The notes: generated by a model from the sequence alone, not told the origin. A DNA stretch of 35,776 nt from Thermoflexus hugenholtzii JAD2 (GCA_945903275.1 CAMDNW010000018.1:1-35776), one strand, 5' to 3'; counted from the stretch's first letter, positions 1 to 9,161 are shown. A program made the numbers and translations.

Positions 1-831
1 CGAGGCGCGCCACCACCACCAGAACTGCGTCGGCACACCCGTCTCGATGTACGGCTCGCCCGGGAACCCCGAGACTCCCAGCCGCGCCCATATCGATGCT
101 GCACCGATCTCGTGCGCCGACACGAGTTCGAAGAACCCCTCCACCGGCGCGAGGAACAACAGACTTACCACCGCTACCGTGCCCGCCACCCACACGCTCG
201 CCCGCTGCTGTACACGCGATAGTGTCAGCACGTCGCCCGCCAGCGCGAACACCGCAGCTCCTGCCAGCGCCCCCGCCGTCGCCACCCCGAACGTGAAGCC
301 GATGCCCACTGGTAGCCCCGCGACCCGCCCCGCGATGTCCACCATCACGTGCCCCAGGTGGTAGTACGACACCGTCGACTCCGCGTACCACGCGTCGATT
401 GGCGGCAGTACGGCGCCGAAGCGCAGGCTGCTGATCAGCATCAGATCCATCGGCTTCTCAGTGTCCGTCGCGTTCGGCGCGAACGACCGCACCCACGCCC
501 ACAGCGCGAACAGCGCGACGAATAGCACCTCGCCCACGAGGATCAACGAGATGCGTTCGCGCAGCGCACGCAGCCGCGCCGGATACCGCCACGCGATCCC
601 TGCTGACCATCCCCACAACATGACGGTCGCTGCGATGATCAACGGTAGCCCGTACGGCACGCGCCCTACGCCCGAGAGCAGCCAGGCTATTTCCGCCACG
701 ATCAGCAGCCCCAGCGGCCGCGCGTAAAGCACACCCCCCGACCGCAGCCCGCCGAACAGCAATGACGCCGGGAGCAGTCCCCCGGCGCCGATCAGCGTCA
801 GTGCTGCGTACCAGCGCACCGCTTCCATCAT
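1..831 (-). CDS. DUF2298 (Chlor_Arch_YYY-type) polytopic membrane protein, N-terminal part
   Basis: An open frame runs from ATG-ATG at 831 to the window edge without a stop (277 codons), so only the N-terminal part is present. The protein is strongly hydrophobic with several predicted membrane helices. A conserved loop around residues 122-160 reads NATDTEKPMDLMLISS, followed by AWYAESTVSYYHLGH; a WWWWRAS stretch lies at the cut end. These are hallmarks of the DUF2298/Chlor_Arch_YYY family known from Chloroflexi and archaea, thought to be membrane-embedded glycosyltransferase-like proteins of unproven function. The start lies 4 nt after the ftsY stop, so it is probably the last or next gene of the rnc-smc-ftsY operon. 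Family recognition is good; the function is unknown. Confidence 0.8.
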   Translation of the reverse strand, partial: MMEAVRWYAALTLIGAGGLLPASLLFGGLRSGGVLYARPLGLLIVAEIAWLLSGVGRVPYGLPLIIAATVMLWGWSAGIAWRYPARLRALRERISLILVGEVLFVALFALWAWVRSFAPNATDTEKPMDLMLISSLRFGAVLPPIDAWYAESTVSYYHLGHVMVDIAGRVAGLPVGIGFTFGVATAGALAGAAVFALAGDVLTLSRVQQRASVWVAGTVAVVSLLFLAPVEGFFELVSAHEIGAASIWARLGVSGFPGEPYIETGVPTQFWWWWRAS

Positions 832-835
832 TGCC

Positions 836-1798
836 TCACGCCTCGGCAGTCGCCGGCATCGCCAGCAGCGCGTCCACGAACGGCCCCGGCTCGAACGGTG
901 CGAGGTCTTCCGGCTGCTCGCCCGTCCCGATGAACCGTACCGGCAGCCCCAACTCGCTCGCGATCGCAAACACGATACCGCCCCTCGCCGTCCCATCGAG
1001 CTTCGTGAGGATCACCCCTGTTACCTCGACTGCTTCGATGAACGCGCGCGCCTGCGCCAGCCCGTTCTGCCCCGTCGTGGCATCGAGGACGAGCGCGACC
1101 TCGTCCGGCCCGCGTCCCAGATGCCGCTCGATCACGCGGCGTATCTTCGTCAGTTCGTCCATCAGGTTTTGCTTGTTGTGCAGCCGTCCCGCCGTGTCCA
1201 CCAGCAGCACGTCCGCGCCCCGCGCCCGTGCCGCCTCCACCGCATCGAACACCACCGCCGCCGGGTCGGCCCCCTGCTGGTGCGCGATCACCCCGAAGTT
1301 GAGCCGCTCGCCCCAGTGCCGCAACTGGTCGATCGCCGCCGCTCGGAAGGTGTCCGCCGCAGCCGTCAGCACAGTCTGCCCCTGTTGCTGGTATGCGTAC
1401 GCGAGGCGTGCCGCGGCCGTGGTCTTGCCTGTCCCGTTCACCCCGACGATCAGCACGACCTGCGGCGCGGACGGTGCCTCGCCCGCATCGCCCCACAGCC
1501 GCCCCTTCGGCTGCTGCGCCGGTGTCTCTAGGATCGCGACGAGTTCGTCGCGCAGCATTGCCCGTACCGCATCCCCGTCACGAGGCCGCTTCGCTCGCAC
1601 CCGCTCCAGTACGTCCATCGTCGTGCTGACCCCGGCGTCCGCCCCGATCAACACTTCTTCCAGTGACTCCCACAACTCCTCAGTGACGCTCCCGCCCCCG
1701 AACAGCGCTCCGATTCGCCCGAACCACGAGGTCTTCGTGCGCGCCAGCGCTTGGTCGGTCGCGGCGTCGGTCTTCGGGCTGCGGCGGAAGAACGGCAC
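836..1798 (-). CDS. ftsY: Signal recognition particle receptor FtsY
   Basis: SRP receptor GTPase (320 aa) that docks ribosome-nascent chain-SRP complexes at the membrane for co-translational insertion. Residues about 30-100 form the helical N domain. The NG GTPase domain shows the P-loop GVNGTGKTT (about 119-127), DTFRAAA (149-155), DTAGR (201-205), TKLDGTARGG (265-274) and GTGEQPEDL near the end. The long acidic A domain of E. coli FtsY is absent, as in many Gram-positives and Chloroflexota. The start is GTG at 1798 with GAGGAG about 6 nt upstream. It lies downstream of smc (gap 91 nt) and its RNA partner ffs is also in this window (16609-16871). High confidence. Confidence 0.97.
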   Translation of the reverse strand: MPFFRRSPKTDAATDQALARTKTSWFGRIGALFGGGSVTEELWESLEEVLIGADAGVSTTMDVLERVRAKRPRDGDAVRAMLRDELVAILETPAQQPKGRLWGDAGEAPSAPQVVLIVGVNGTGKTTAAARLAYAYQQQGQTVLTAAADTFRAAAIDQLRHWGERLNFGVIAHQQGADPAAVVFDAVEAARARGADVLLVDTAGRLHNKQNLMDELTKIRRVIERHLGRGPDEVALVLDATTGQNGLAQARAFIEAVEVTGVILTKLDGTARGGIVFAIASELGLPVRFIGTGEQPEDLAPFEPGPFVDALLAMPATAEA

Positions 1799-1889
1799 GC
1801 GAGGCTCCTCAATGCACGGCCAGAGTAAGCGGCGTCCACACGATCCTAACCCGCTGCGCCGGTACGAGGCGTCCGCCTGCTTCGAGGCG

Positions 1890-4800
1890 CTACGACGCCA
1901 CCGGCAAGTCCGCTACCGAGAGCGACAACACCTGCGAGGTTGACTCGTCGCCCATCGAGACGCCGTAGATCGTGTCCGCCGCCTCCACCGTCCGCCGGTT
2001 GTGCGTGATCACCACGAATTGCGACCGCGTCGTCAGTTCCTTGAGCGTTTCCAGGAAACGTCCTACGTTCGCCTCGTCCAGCGCCGCGTCCACCTCATCG
2101 AGGATGCACACCGGCGCTGGGTTCACCGCCAGCAACGCGAATAGCAGCGCCACCGAGGTCATCGACCGCTCGCCACCCGATAGCACGTTCAACGAGGCGA
2201 CGCGCTTGCCTGGCGGCTGCGCCGTGATCTCCACACCCGCGTCGCCGCTCTTATCCTCCGGCTCCACGATCCGCAACGATGCCGACCCGCCGCCAAAGAA
2301 CTGCGTGAAGTACTGCTCGAAGTGCTGGTTTACCAGCACGAACGTCTCGTCGAAGCGCGTGCGGATCAACTTTTCCAACTCGCGGATCGCACCACGCAAC
2401 TCCACCTCCGCGGCTTCAAGGTCGTTGACCTGCCCGCTCAGGAACGTGTGTCGCTCCCGCTCCTCCGACAGGTCATCCAGCGCGTCGATGTTCACCGGGC
2501 CTAACGCCCGGATCTCCGCACGTAGGTCGCTAATCTGCGTGCGCATCGCCTCCGGGTCGATCTGTGCCCCGCCCGACGCCGGCACCATCGCCGCGCCGTC
2601 TTCGTCCACCGTCACTGCCGAGGCGGTAGCCGCGTTCGCGGTGCCCGTCTGCGCCGACCGCACGCCCCCATCGGGATGCACGGTCAGTCCTTCGTCCGCG
2701 ATCTGTGACAGCAAGGTCTGCACCTGCTGCGCCCGCTGCCGCAGGTCGGCCTCCGCCGCTAGCGTCTCGCGCTCCGCGCCGAATAGCCGCGCTTGCGCGT
2801 CGCCCCGTGCAGCCCCCAACTCCCGTTGCTCACCCAGGATGTCCGCGAGCGTCGCGTGCGCCGGCGCGACCGCCTGTTCCGATTCAGTCAGCAGCGTCCG
2901 GTTCGTCGCCGATCGTTCCCGCAGGTCGCGCAGTGACAGTGCGATATCCTCACGCTCACGCCGCACCTGCGCTAGCAACGTCTGCCGCTGCTCCATCCGT
3001 TCGATGGCGATTCGGCGCTCTTCCGCGCGCTGTTCGCGCTGTGCCCGTGCCGCTACCAACTCGCCTTCAGCCACCGCCATCGTGGTTGCCGCCGCCGTCA
3101 CGAGCTCCGCCACCGCGTCGCGCTCGGCGTTCACCGCCTCTGCCCGGTCGCGCAACGTGACGATCTCCTCCGCCACCGCTGCGAGGTTCGCACGCAGCGC
3201 CATCGGCCGCTCGCGCAGCATCGCGTCATCTGCGGGGTCGAGGTCCACTGCGGCCATCGTGGAGTACGCGAGGCGCAACTCGCCGCCGATCGCCACCAGT
3301 TCGCGCCTCAGATGCGTGCGCGCCTGCTCGTGTTCGCGCCGCCGGTCTTCCGCCTCGTCCACTGCCTTACGCGTCTGCGTCACCGTGTCACGTGCGTCGA
3401 GCACCGCCGGTTCCGCCCGCTCGAATTTCGTCTGCATCTCCATCGCCGCGCGCTGCGCCTCGGCGATCTGCTCGGGCAGCGTGTCGAGTTCGCGCTGCAC
3501 GCCCAGCTGTTCCGCGCCTCCGGTACCGCGCCCGCCGTACACCGCACCGCCCGGCCGCAGTAGGACGCCGTCCTTAGTGACTACCGACCCCAGCCCGCGC
3601 TGGATCATCCGCCGCGCAACATCGAGGCTGTCAACAACAATCGTGCGCCCCAATAACGTGTCGACGAGTCCGCGATACCGCTGCTCCACACGCACCAGCC
3701 GCGCAGCGACGCCGATCACGCCGCGTTCGTTGAACAGGTTCAGCGGATAACTGTGCGTGAGGCCGTTGATCGGCAGCACCGTTACGGCGCCCGCTTCGTG
3801 CTCTTGCAGATACTCGATCGCCGCGATCGCGTTTGCCTCGTGTTCGACGATCACCGCCGACAACTGGTCGGCCAGCGCTGCCTCGATCGCGCGTTCGAGG
3901 CCTTCTGGCACTCGCAGTAATCGGCTCACTACGTCGACGACCCCGTGCAGCACGGGCTCGCCGTCTTCGCCGATCTCGTTCGCTGCCGCCAGCACCGCGC
4001 GCGCCGCAGACCCCGCATCCGAGGTTTGCCCCGCGATCTGCGTGAGCATCGTGCGCCGCTGCTCCAGCGCCTCCACCGCCGCCGTGGCCTGTCGCAGCGC
4101 GTCGTTCGCCTCGACGGCCAGCCGCAATTGCTCTTCGAGCTGTCGCTCCGCGACCTCGCGCTTGCGCCGCGCCTCTTGCGCCACCAGTGTCCGTTGCAGC
4201 GACTCGCGCTGTAACGCCGCTGACCGGTGCCCGTACGCGCGCAGCTTCGTCTTCGACGCCTCGGCCTGCTGTCCCGCCTCGATGCGTCCCGAGGCCAGCC
4301 GCCCTGCTTCTACCGTGCGCTCGGCGATCCGCCGCTCGGCATCCTGTAACTCCGCCTCGAACCGAGTCCGCCGCGCTTCGGTCTCCGCCAGCGTCCGCAA
4401 CAGCGTGCGCGCCGCCTCGTCCGCCGACCGCAACGCCTCACGCTCGCGCTCGACCGTCGTCGAGGCCGCCGCGACTCGAACTTGCAATCCACTCTCGTCG
4501 ATGGAGTCGTCCAGGTCGCCGATCGTCGGTGCAGCCGCGATCTCCGCCTCGATCTCGTCGGCCCGCGCGCCCAGCAATTCCGTCCGTTGCTCGTGCAGCG
4601 CAACTGCCTGCTGGAGCCGCAGCCCCTCCTCAGCGAGCGTCCGTTCGTCCGCCTGCGCCCGGTCGAGTACCGTGCGCCGCTCGTTTGCGATCAGGTCGAC
4701 CGCTTCTAGCCGTGCCACCACGGCCTCCATCGCCGCGCGCGCCGATGCGAACTCCTGCGACCGTTGATCGTGGTTGGCGCGCGCCGCCGTCAACGTCTCC

Positions 4801-5513
4801 TGCGCCGTCCGCAACTCATGCTCAAAGTAGACTTGCAACACCTCGGTCAATTCCGAATGCAGCGCCTTGTATCGGTCGGCCCGCGTCGTCTGTCGCTCCA
4901 ACTGCCGCAGCCGAGGCTCGACCTCACGGATCAGCATCCGCACGTGTCCCAGGTTGTCGCGCGTCTCGACCAGCCGCCGCTCCGCGCGCTGTAACTCGAT
5001 GCGATGCCGCCGCACGTCCGCGGCCTCTTCGATCAGGTCGCGGCGCTCCACCGGCCGCAGCGCCAGCACCTCATCCACGAGCCCTTGAGACATCATCGCG
5101 TAGGAGTTCTGCCCCACCTGCGCGCGCCGGAACAGATCCTGCACGTCCAACAGCCGCACTTTCTGCCCATTGATCAAGTACTCGTTCTCACCGGATCGGT
5201 ACGCGCGCCGCGTCACCGTCACTTCCGCGTAGTCGATCTGCATCCAGCCCTCGGTGTTGTCGAGTGTCAGCGTGACCTCGGCCAGCCCCATCGGGCGGCG
5301 CTTCTCCGAGCCAGAGAAGATCACATCCTCGGTCTTGCGCGCCCGGATCGACCGCGCCGACTGCTCACCCAGCGCCCATCGGATCGCGTCGGAGACGTTT
5401 GATTTCCCCGATCCGTTTGGCCCGACGACTGCCGTCATCCCCGGCCCAAACTCGAACCGTTGCCGGTCTGCGAATGACTTGAACCCATGTGCCTCGACAC
5501 GCCGGAGATACAT
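1890..5513 (-). CDS. smc: Chromosome segregation protein SMC
   Basis: Full-length bacterial SMC ATPase (1207 aa), the motor of the condensin-like SMC-ScpAB complex that organises and segregates the chromosome. The N-terminal head carries Walker A GPNGSGKS (residues 31-38). Long heptad-rich coiled coils rich in Glu, Arg and Ala flank a hinge at about 510-660. The C-terminal head has the ABC signature LSGGERSM and Walker B CILDEVDAALDE. The ATG directly follows the rnc stop (TAG then ATG at 5513), so translation is probably coupled. Order rnc-smc-ftsY is the conserved operon known from Firmicutes and others. A large antisense open frame here is only a by-product of GC-rich codon use. Confidence 0.98.
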   Translation of the reverse strand: MYLRRVEAHGFKSFADRQRFEFGPGMTAVVGPNGSGKSNVSDAIRWALGEQSARSIRARKTEDVIFSGSEKRRPMGLAEVTLTLDNTEGWMQIDYAEVTVTRRAYRSGENEYLINGQKVRLLDVQDLFRRAQVGQNSYAMMSQGLVDEVLALRPVERRDLIEEAADVRRHRIELQRAERRLVETRDNLGHVRMLIREVEPRLRQLERQTTRADRYKALHSELTEVLQVYFEHELRTAQETLTAARANHDQRSQEFASARAAMEAVVARLEAVDLIANERRTVLDRAQADERTLAEEGLRLQQAVALHEQRTELLGARADEIEAEIAAAPTIGDLDDSIDESGLQVRVAAASTTVEREREALRSADEAARTLLRTLAETEARRTRFEAELQDAERRIAERTVEAGRLASGRIEAGQQAEASKTKLRAYGHRSAALQRESLQRTLVAQEARRKREVAERQLEEQLRLAVEANDALRQATAAVEALEQRRTMLTQIAGQTSDAGSAARAVLAAANEIGEDGEPVLHGVVDVVSRLLRVPEGLERAIEAALADQLSAVIVEHEANAIAAIEYLQEHEAGAVTVLPINGLTHSYPLNLFNERGVIGVAARLVRVEQRYRGLVDTLLGRTIVVDSLDVARRMIQRGLGSVVTKDGVLLRPGGAVYGGRGTGGAEQLGVQRELDTLPEQIAEAQRAAMEMQTKFERAEPAVLDARDTVTQTRKAVDEAEDRRREHEQARTHLRRELVAIGGELRLAYSTMAAVDLDPADDAMLRERPMALRANLAAVAEEIVTLRDRAEAVNAERDAVAELVTAAATTMAVAEGELVAARAQREQRAEERRIAIERMEQRQTLLAQVRREREDIALSLRDLRERSATNRTLLTESEQAVAPAHATLADILGEQRELGAARGDAQARLFGAERETLAAEADLRQRAQQVQTLLSQIADEGLTVHPDGGVRSAQTGTANAATASAVTVDEDGAAMVPASGGAQIDPEAMRTQISDLRAEIRALGPVNIDALDDLSEERERHTFLSGQVNDLEAAEVELRGAIRELEKLIRTRFDETFVLVNQHFEQYFTQFFGGGSASLRIVEPEDKSGDAGVEITAQPPGKRVASLNVLSGGERSMTSVALLFALLAVNPAPVCILDEVDAALDEANVGRFLETLKELTTRSQFVVITHNRRTVEAADTIYGVSMGDESTSQVLSLSVADLPVAS

Positions 5514-6263
5514 CTATACTTGCCCCGTCCGTGCCTCAATGCGTGTCCGCGCGATCTCGATCGCCGCGCGTGCCGCTTCCTTCTCTGCTTGTTGTTTCGT
5601 GTGCCCGCTCCCCGTACCGAACGTCTCGCCTTCGATTCGCACGTCGATCGTGTACCAGCGGTTGTGATCCGGCCCCTCTTCGAGCGTGGTCACGTAGTGC
5701 GGCCGCCCGAAGATACCCTGCACCATCTGTTGCAACGTTCCCTTCGGGTTGAGCGTGTCGGCGTCCGCTTCCAGCGCCGCGAACTCGTTAGCCAGCGCCC
5801 GCGCCGCGAACGCCCGCGCCGCATCGAGTCCCTGATCCAGCATCACCGCGCCAGTCACCGCCTCGAAGACGCGTTCGAGGTTCCCCTCACGCGTCCGCCC
5901 ACCAGTCCCTTCTTCGCCCCGCCCGAGGAGTAGTGCCTCGCCAAGCCCCATCTGCTCCGCTACCCGCGCCAGCGTTGGCCCGCACACGATCTGTGCGCGC
6001 CACTCCGTGAGCCGTCCCTCTTCGAGTTCCATGTATCGCGTGTACAGCGTCTCGGCCACGATCAGCCCCAGCACCGCGTCGCCGAGGAATTCGAGGCGTT
6101 CGTTCGTCTCGGGTGCCTCGTCGTGATGCTCATTGCTATACGAAGGGTGCGTGAGCGCTGTCCGCAGCAGCCCTGCGTTGCGAAACTCGATGCCGAGGCG
6201 TGCTTGAAGCCCGGCCACCGCTGACCGGCTGTTTGAGGCTTCCGAAGACGACGGGGAAGTCAC
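5514..6263 (-). CDS. rnc: Ribonuclease III
   Basis: Double-strand-specific endoribonuclease for rRNA and mRNA processing (249 aa from the chosen start, a usual length). The catalytic domain shows the RNase III signature NERLEFLGDAVLGL preceded by TALTHPSYSNEH. The C-terminal dsRNA-binding domain begins near NPKGTLQQMVQ and ends with the KQQAEKEAARAA helix. The frame stays open upstream to 6458, but that extra stretch is Cys/Arg-rich and unlike the family, so GTG at 6263 is chosen; a GAAGGGCGGGA purine stretch precedes it. First gene of the minus-strand rnc-smc-ftsY operon, divergent from the CCA enzyme gene. Confidence 0.95.
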   Translation of the reverse strand: MTSPSSSEASNSRSAVAGLQARLGIEFRNAGLLRTALTHPSYSNEHHDEAPETNERLEFLGDAVLGLIVAETLYTRYMELEEGRLTEWRAQIVCGPTLARVAEQMGLGEALLLGRGEEGTGGRTREGNLERVFEAVTGAVMLDQGLDAARAFAARALANEFAALEADADTLNPKGTLQQMVQGIFGRPHYVTTLEEGPDHNRWYTIDVRIEGETFGTGSGHTKQQAEKEAARAAIEIARTRIEARTGQV

Positions 6264-6451
6264 GTGTCCCGCCCTTCGCTGCCATCCACAGCACCCCGCG
6301 TCGCGCGAGGCCACCGGAAGGCAGCGCCCCAGCACGGTCCCCGGCGCATGCCCCGTTTCGCGGGTACCATACTGCCGAAAGCTCTTATATATGCGTCGAT
6401 CCGGGCTGGGGGCCGATAACGCACAGTCATCCTCGCACCGTAGCGCTGGGA
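6264..6451. promoter_or_regulatory. Divergent intergenic region between rnc and cca
   Basis: This 188-nt stretch separates the chosen starts of rnc (minus) and the CCA-adding enzyme gene (plus) and must hold promoters for both operons. An AT-rich island around 6384-6393 (TTATATATG) stands out from the GC-rich surroundings and is the likeliest melting region. I could not align a good -35/-10 pair on either strand. Confidence 0.35.
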
Positions 6452-7699
6452 GTGTCAAGAACGGCTAATACGCTTACCCGGATCAGCCCCTCCGCGCTTC
6501 GCCGCGCCCTCGACCCGGTCTCCCGTCGGCTGCTCGATGCCGCCGTCCAAGCTACCGAGGCCACCGGTACCCTGCTTTGGGCCGTCGGTGGCCCCGTCCG
6601 CGATCTCGCCCTCGGCCGCCCCGTACGTGACCTTGACCTCGCGACTGCCACTGACCCCGCCCCGCTCGCCGAGGCTATCGCTGCTCGCCTCGGCGCAACT
6701 GTTCACACCGAGCCCCGCTTCGGTACCGCTTCCGTCGTCATCGATGGCCACCGCCTGGACCTTGCCGCCACCCGCACAGAACATTATGTGCGGGTGGCGG
6801 CCCTCCCGTCAGTCCGCCTCAGCGCGACCATCGAGGCCGACCTCGCCCGCCGCGACTTCACCGTGAACGCGGTCGCCCTCGCGGTCACGGGCTCCGGCCG
6901 CGGACAAGTCATCGACCCCTTCGGCGGCCTCGATGATCTGGCAGCCGGCCGCCTCCGCATCCTTCATTCCGTTTCCTACCACGATGACCCGACTCGCCTC
7001 TGGCGCGCCGGTCGCCTCGCCGCCCGCCTCCGTCTCCTGCCAACCTCCGAGACGGTGACCGCTCAGGCCCTCGCTATCGCCTTCCGCTACTTCGATGCTG
7101 TCTCGCCCCGTCGCCTTTGGCGCGAGTTCGCCCTTGCCGCCGCCGAACCCCGCCCAGGCGCGGCCTTCGCCCTCCTACACGCCTGGGGTGTGCTCGCCGC
7201 CACCCACCCCTCCCTTGCCCTCACTTCCGAGGCATCCCGCGCCCTCGCCTACCGCCGTGGCCCGCTCGACCCAGCCCTGGTCCTCGCCGTCCTCCTTGCT
7301 CAGCGCCCCGACGAGGAGCGCGCCGCCGCCATCGCCCGCCTCGGTGCACCACGCTCCGCCGCCCGTGCCGCCGAGGACGCCGCCCGCGTGCTCGCAGCCG
7401 CCCCTGACCCTGACTCCCTCGACACGCTCACTGCCGCCACAACCGATGCGAGGCTCGCCGCCCTCTGGCTCGACCCCGCCCGTCAGCGTGACCTCCAGTC
7501 CGCCCTCCGTCGTTGGGAGCGCACTCGCCCCCACCTCACGCCCGTAGTGCTCCGCGCGCTCGGCGTCCCGCTCGGCCCCGCGCTCGGGCGTGCCCTCGCG
7601 GAGTTGCGCCGTGAGCGTTATCTGGCCAATGTGAGATCTGCGGCTACTGCGCGGAACCACATACGCGCACGGTTCGTGAGTGAGGGGACATCACGATGA
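6452..7699 (+). CDS. cca: CCA tRNA nucleotidyltransferase / poly(A) polymerase family protein
   Basis: Class II nucleotidyltransferase (about 415 aa) that adds or repairs the tRNA CCA end, or a poly(A) polymerase paralogue. The head domain shows the GGPVRD motif, then DLDLAT with the two metal-binding aspartates, RRDFTVNA, the DPFGGLDDL segment and the DPTRLWRAGRLAARL helix. The C-terminal half is Ala/Leu/Arg-rich and helical. The open frame reaches 6200 but overlaps rnc and is unlike the family before SRTANTLTR, so GTG at 6452 is chosen; no strong Shine-Dalgarno is visible. All three tRNA genes in this window encode CCA, so repair rather than synthesis could dominate. It overlaps the next gene by ATGA. 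Confidence 0.88.
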   Translation: MSRTANTLTRISPSALRRALDPVSRRLLDAAVQATEATGTLLWAVGGPVRDLALGRPVRDLDLATATDPAPLAEAIAARLGATVHTEPRFGTASVVIDGHRLDLAATRTEHYVRVAALPSVRLSATIEADLARRDFTVNAVALAVTGSGRGQVIDPFGGLDDLAAGRLRILHSVSYHDDPTRLWRAGRLAARLRLLPTSETVTAQALAIAFRYFDAVSPRRLWREFALAAAEPRPGAAFALLHAWGVLAATHPSLALTSEASRALAYRRGPLDPALVLAVLLAQRPDEERAAAIARLGAPRSAARAAEDAARVLAAAPDPDSLDTLTAATTDARLAALWLDPARQRDLQSALRRWERTRPHLTPVVLRALGVPLGPALGRALAELRRERYLANVRSAATARNHIRARFVSEGTSR

Positions 7700-8325
7700 C
7701 TGCGACGGAGACCTTCACCTGCATCGTCTGTCAGGAGAACGACACGCAGGAATCGCTGTTCGAGTACTGCAACGGCTGCAGCGAGCGTTATCACTACAAC
7801 CACACCAACACCGCGGGCAAAGACTGCGGCGACGCCTGGATCGACGACGAAGAAGAAGGCATGAACTTCTTCTGCCGTAACTGCATGGATCAGGCCCGCG
7901 CTGATGACCAGACCCGGATGCGCGACTTCGCCGCTGCCGCCATGCAGGGCACTGTCTCCGCCGAGCAGATGGCCGAGATGCTCCGCGCCTTCGCGACCGG
8001 CAGCGGTGGCGCGCAATTCGGCAGCACCATGCCGCCGATGCCCGCTACGCCTGCCCCGGCCATGCCCGCGAACCCTTTGCTCCACAACATCCCCGGCGTC
8101 GCCGCTGCTGGTATGCCCGACACCTCCGGCCCCATCTCCGCTGCTGATCTCTTCGCCCGCTTCGGTATGGCCCCGCCCCCCGGCGTCCAGTTCGGCTCCT
8201 CCGATGACGCCGAGGCCTCCCGCCCCGCTACCGAACCGCGCGAAACTCGCGACGCAGGTGACGCCCCACCACTGCTCAGCGAGCAGCGCCGTGCTTCCCC
8301 CCGCCGCTACCGCCGCATCGAGTAA
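7696..8325 (+). CDS. PHD-finger-like zinc-binding protein
   Basis: A 209-aa protein whose first 65 residues form a Cys/His cluster: C9-x2-C12-x12-C25-x2-C28-x4-H33-x2-H36-x7-C44-x15-C60-x2-C63. Spacing matches a PHD finger (C4HC3), except that the seventh position has His36 instead of Cys, or Cys44 substitutes. Residues 70-90 are a short helix (QMAEMLRAFA). The rest is a low-complexity Pro/Ala/Met/Gly linker with a disordered, Arg-rich tail. PHD fingers are typical of eukaryotic chromatin proteins and uncommon in bacteria. The ATG overlaps the cca stop (ATGA) with GAGGGG upstream, so translation is coupled. Function unknown; RNA or protein binding is only a guess. Confidence 0.75.
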   Translation: MTATETFTCIVCQENDTQESLFEYCNGCSERYHYNHTNTAGKDCGDAWIDDEEEGMNFFCRNCMDQARADDQTRMRDFAAAAMQGTVSAEQMAEMLRAFATGSGGAQFGSTMPPMPATPAPAMPANPLLHNIPGVAAAGMPDTSGPISAADLFARFGMAPPPGVQFGSSDDAEASRPATEPRETRDAGDAPPLLSEQRRASPRRYRRIE

Positions 8326-8327
8326 CG

Positions 8328-8642
8328 ATGCCCTCGTCACGTCCTCGCCGTGCTGCTACCGCGCCGCCGCCGTCTCGCTCGCGCCTCCCTGTGCCCGCTG
8401 CTCACACGGCAATATCCACGTCCCACTGGCCCGGATTCGCCATCTGGGCTGCCGTGCTCGCAGGCGTCTGGCTCCACCGCATCGTCGAGGCGATTCCGGT
8501 GTTACAGGGGCCGCTCGATCTCATGCTCGCCGCCGCGACCGCCTTTACGGTCGCGTTCGGCTTCCGTCGCGCGCTGCGACAGCGCTACTCGCGGTCGGCC
8601 GCTTCCGCGTCGCCAGCGCCGGATTCCGCCGGAACCACGTAA
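8328..8642 (+). CDS. Small predicted membrane protein
   Basis: A 104-aa open frame starting 2 nt after the stop of the PHD-like gene. The first 30 residues are Pro/Arg/Ser-rich. Two hydrophobic segments follow (about 35-52, FAIWAAVLAGVWL; and about 64-80, LDLMLAAATAFTVAFGF), then a basic RRALRQRY stretch, which fits two membrane helices with a cytosolic tail. No family was recognised. The last 98 nt overlap the convergent GNAT gene, so one of the two C-termini may be shorter in reality. The operon position and hydrophobic profile support it moderately. Confidence 0.5.
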   Translation: MPSSRPRRAATAPPPSRSRLPVPAAHTAISTSHWPGFAIWAAVLAGVWLHRIVEAIPVLQGPLDLMLAAATAFTVAFGFRRALRQRYSRSAASASPAPDSAGTT

Positions 8643-9045
8643 CCCCGTCCCCCACCGATGCCATCGAGGCTACTGGCGCATACCCGCACCGCAGCATGAA
8701 GTACATCCCGTGCCCGTTCTGCCGGGGCACACGAGCGTACCAGTCATCGATGCCCTCGCGCGCTAGCCTCGCTTCCGCTGCGAACAGCGTCCACCCTCCA
8801 TGCGCATGACCACGCTCCCCCGGCGCAATCGCCAGCACATGCAGACACGCCGCCCCCGAGGCAGGCGCCCCCAATTCGATGCACATCACACCGACAACAA
8901 CACTGCGGTCGTTTTCAATCGCGTACCACACCGCCCCCTCAGGCACCGAGGCCAACTCCACCGCGTACCCTCGCTCCACCATGTCACGCAGCCCCTGCAC
9001 CACCCCCGCATCATCGAGGTCGTCCGCCGTCGCGAGGCGCAACAT
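8545..9045 (-). CDS. GNAT-family N-acetyltransferase-like protein
   Basis: A 166-aa protein starting at ATG 9045, with GAAGGGA a few bases upstream. The opening MLRLATADDLDDAGVV is typical of GNAT proteins. It is followed by the central strands VWYAIENDRSVVVGVMCIEL, then LHVLAIAPGERGHAHGGWTLFAAEARLAREG, which corresponds to the acetyl-CoA pyrophosphate loop (variant of Q/RxxGxG/A). MYFMLRCGYAPV resembles the terminal GF/Y region. The substrate is unknown. The open frame extends upstream to 9234 across repeat-like DNA, which is not believed to be coding. It lies downstream of the dinG-like gene on the same strand, and its 3' end overlaps the plus-strand small membrane protein. Confidence 0.7.
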   Translation of the reverse strand: MLRLATADDLDDAGVVQGLRDMVERGYAVELASVPEGAVWYAIENDRSVVVGVMCIELGAPASGAACLHVLAIAPGERGHAHGGWTLFAAEARLAREGIDDWYARVPRQNGHGMYFMLRCGYAPVASMASVGDGVTWFRRNPALATRKRPTASSAVAARDGSRTRP

Positions 9046-9081
9046 GATCCCTTCGCCCCTCGCCCACACGGTCGCCTGCTT

Positions 9082-9161
9082 CGGGGGGTTGGCCCCCTCC
9101 CCCTTAAGGGAGCCACTCCTGGCGAAGGCCCCATCAGGGGCAGCGGGGGTGGGGGGGGATT
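9082..9161. repeat. G/C-run hairpin-rich intergenic element
   Basis: Between the dinG-like stop and the GNAT start lies a stretch of alternating C and G runs that can fold into nested hairpins, for example CCCCTCCCCCTTAAGGG and GGCCCCATCAGGGG, followed by a run of G. It resembles dispersed intergenic elements of high-GC genomes and may act as a terminator or REP-like element. Confidence 0.45.

Noticed and set aside
1972-4767. Two long plus-strand frames (592 and 336 codons) opposite smc
   Set aside because: They lie entirely antisense to a gene with clear SMC motifs. Ser/Arg/Ala-rich composition shows they are by-products of GC-rich codon use.
6264-6451. A specific sigma-70 promoter for rnc or cca
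   Set aside because: The AT-rich island lacks a partner -35 at proper spacing on either strand.
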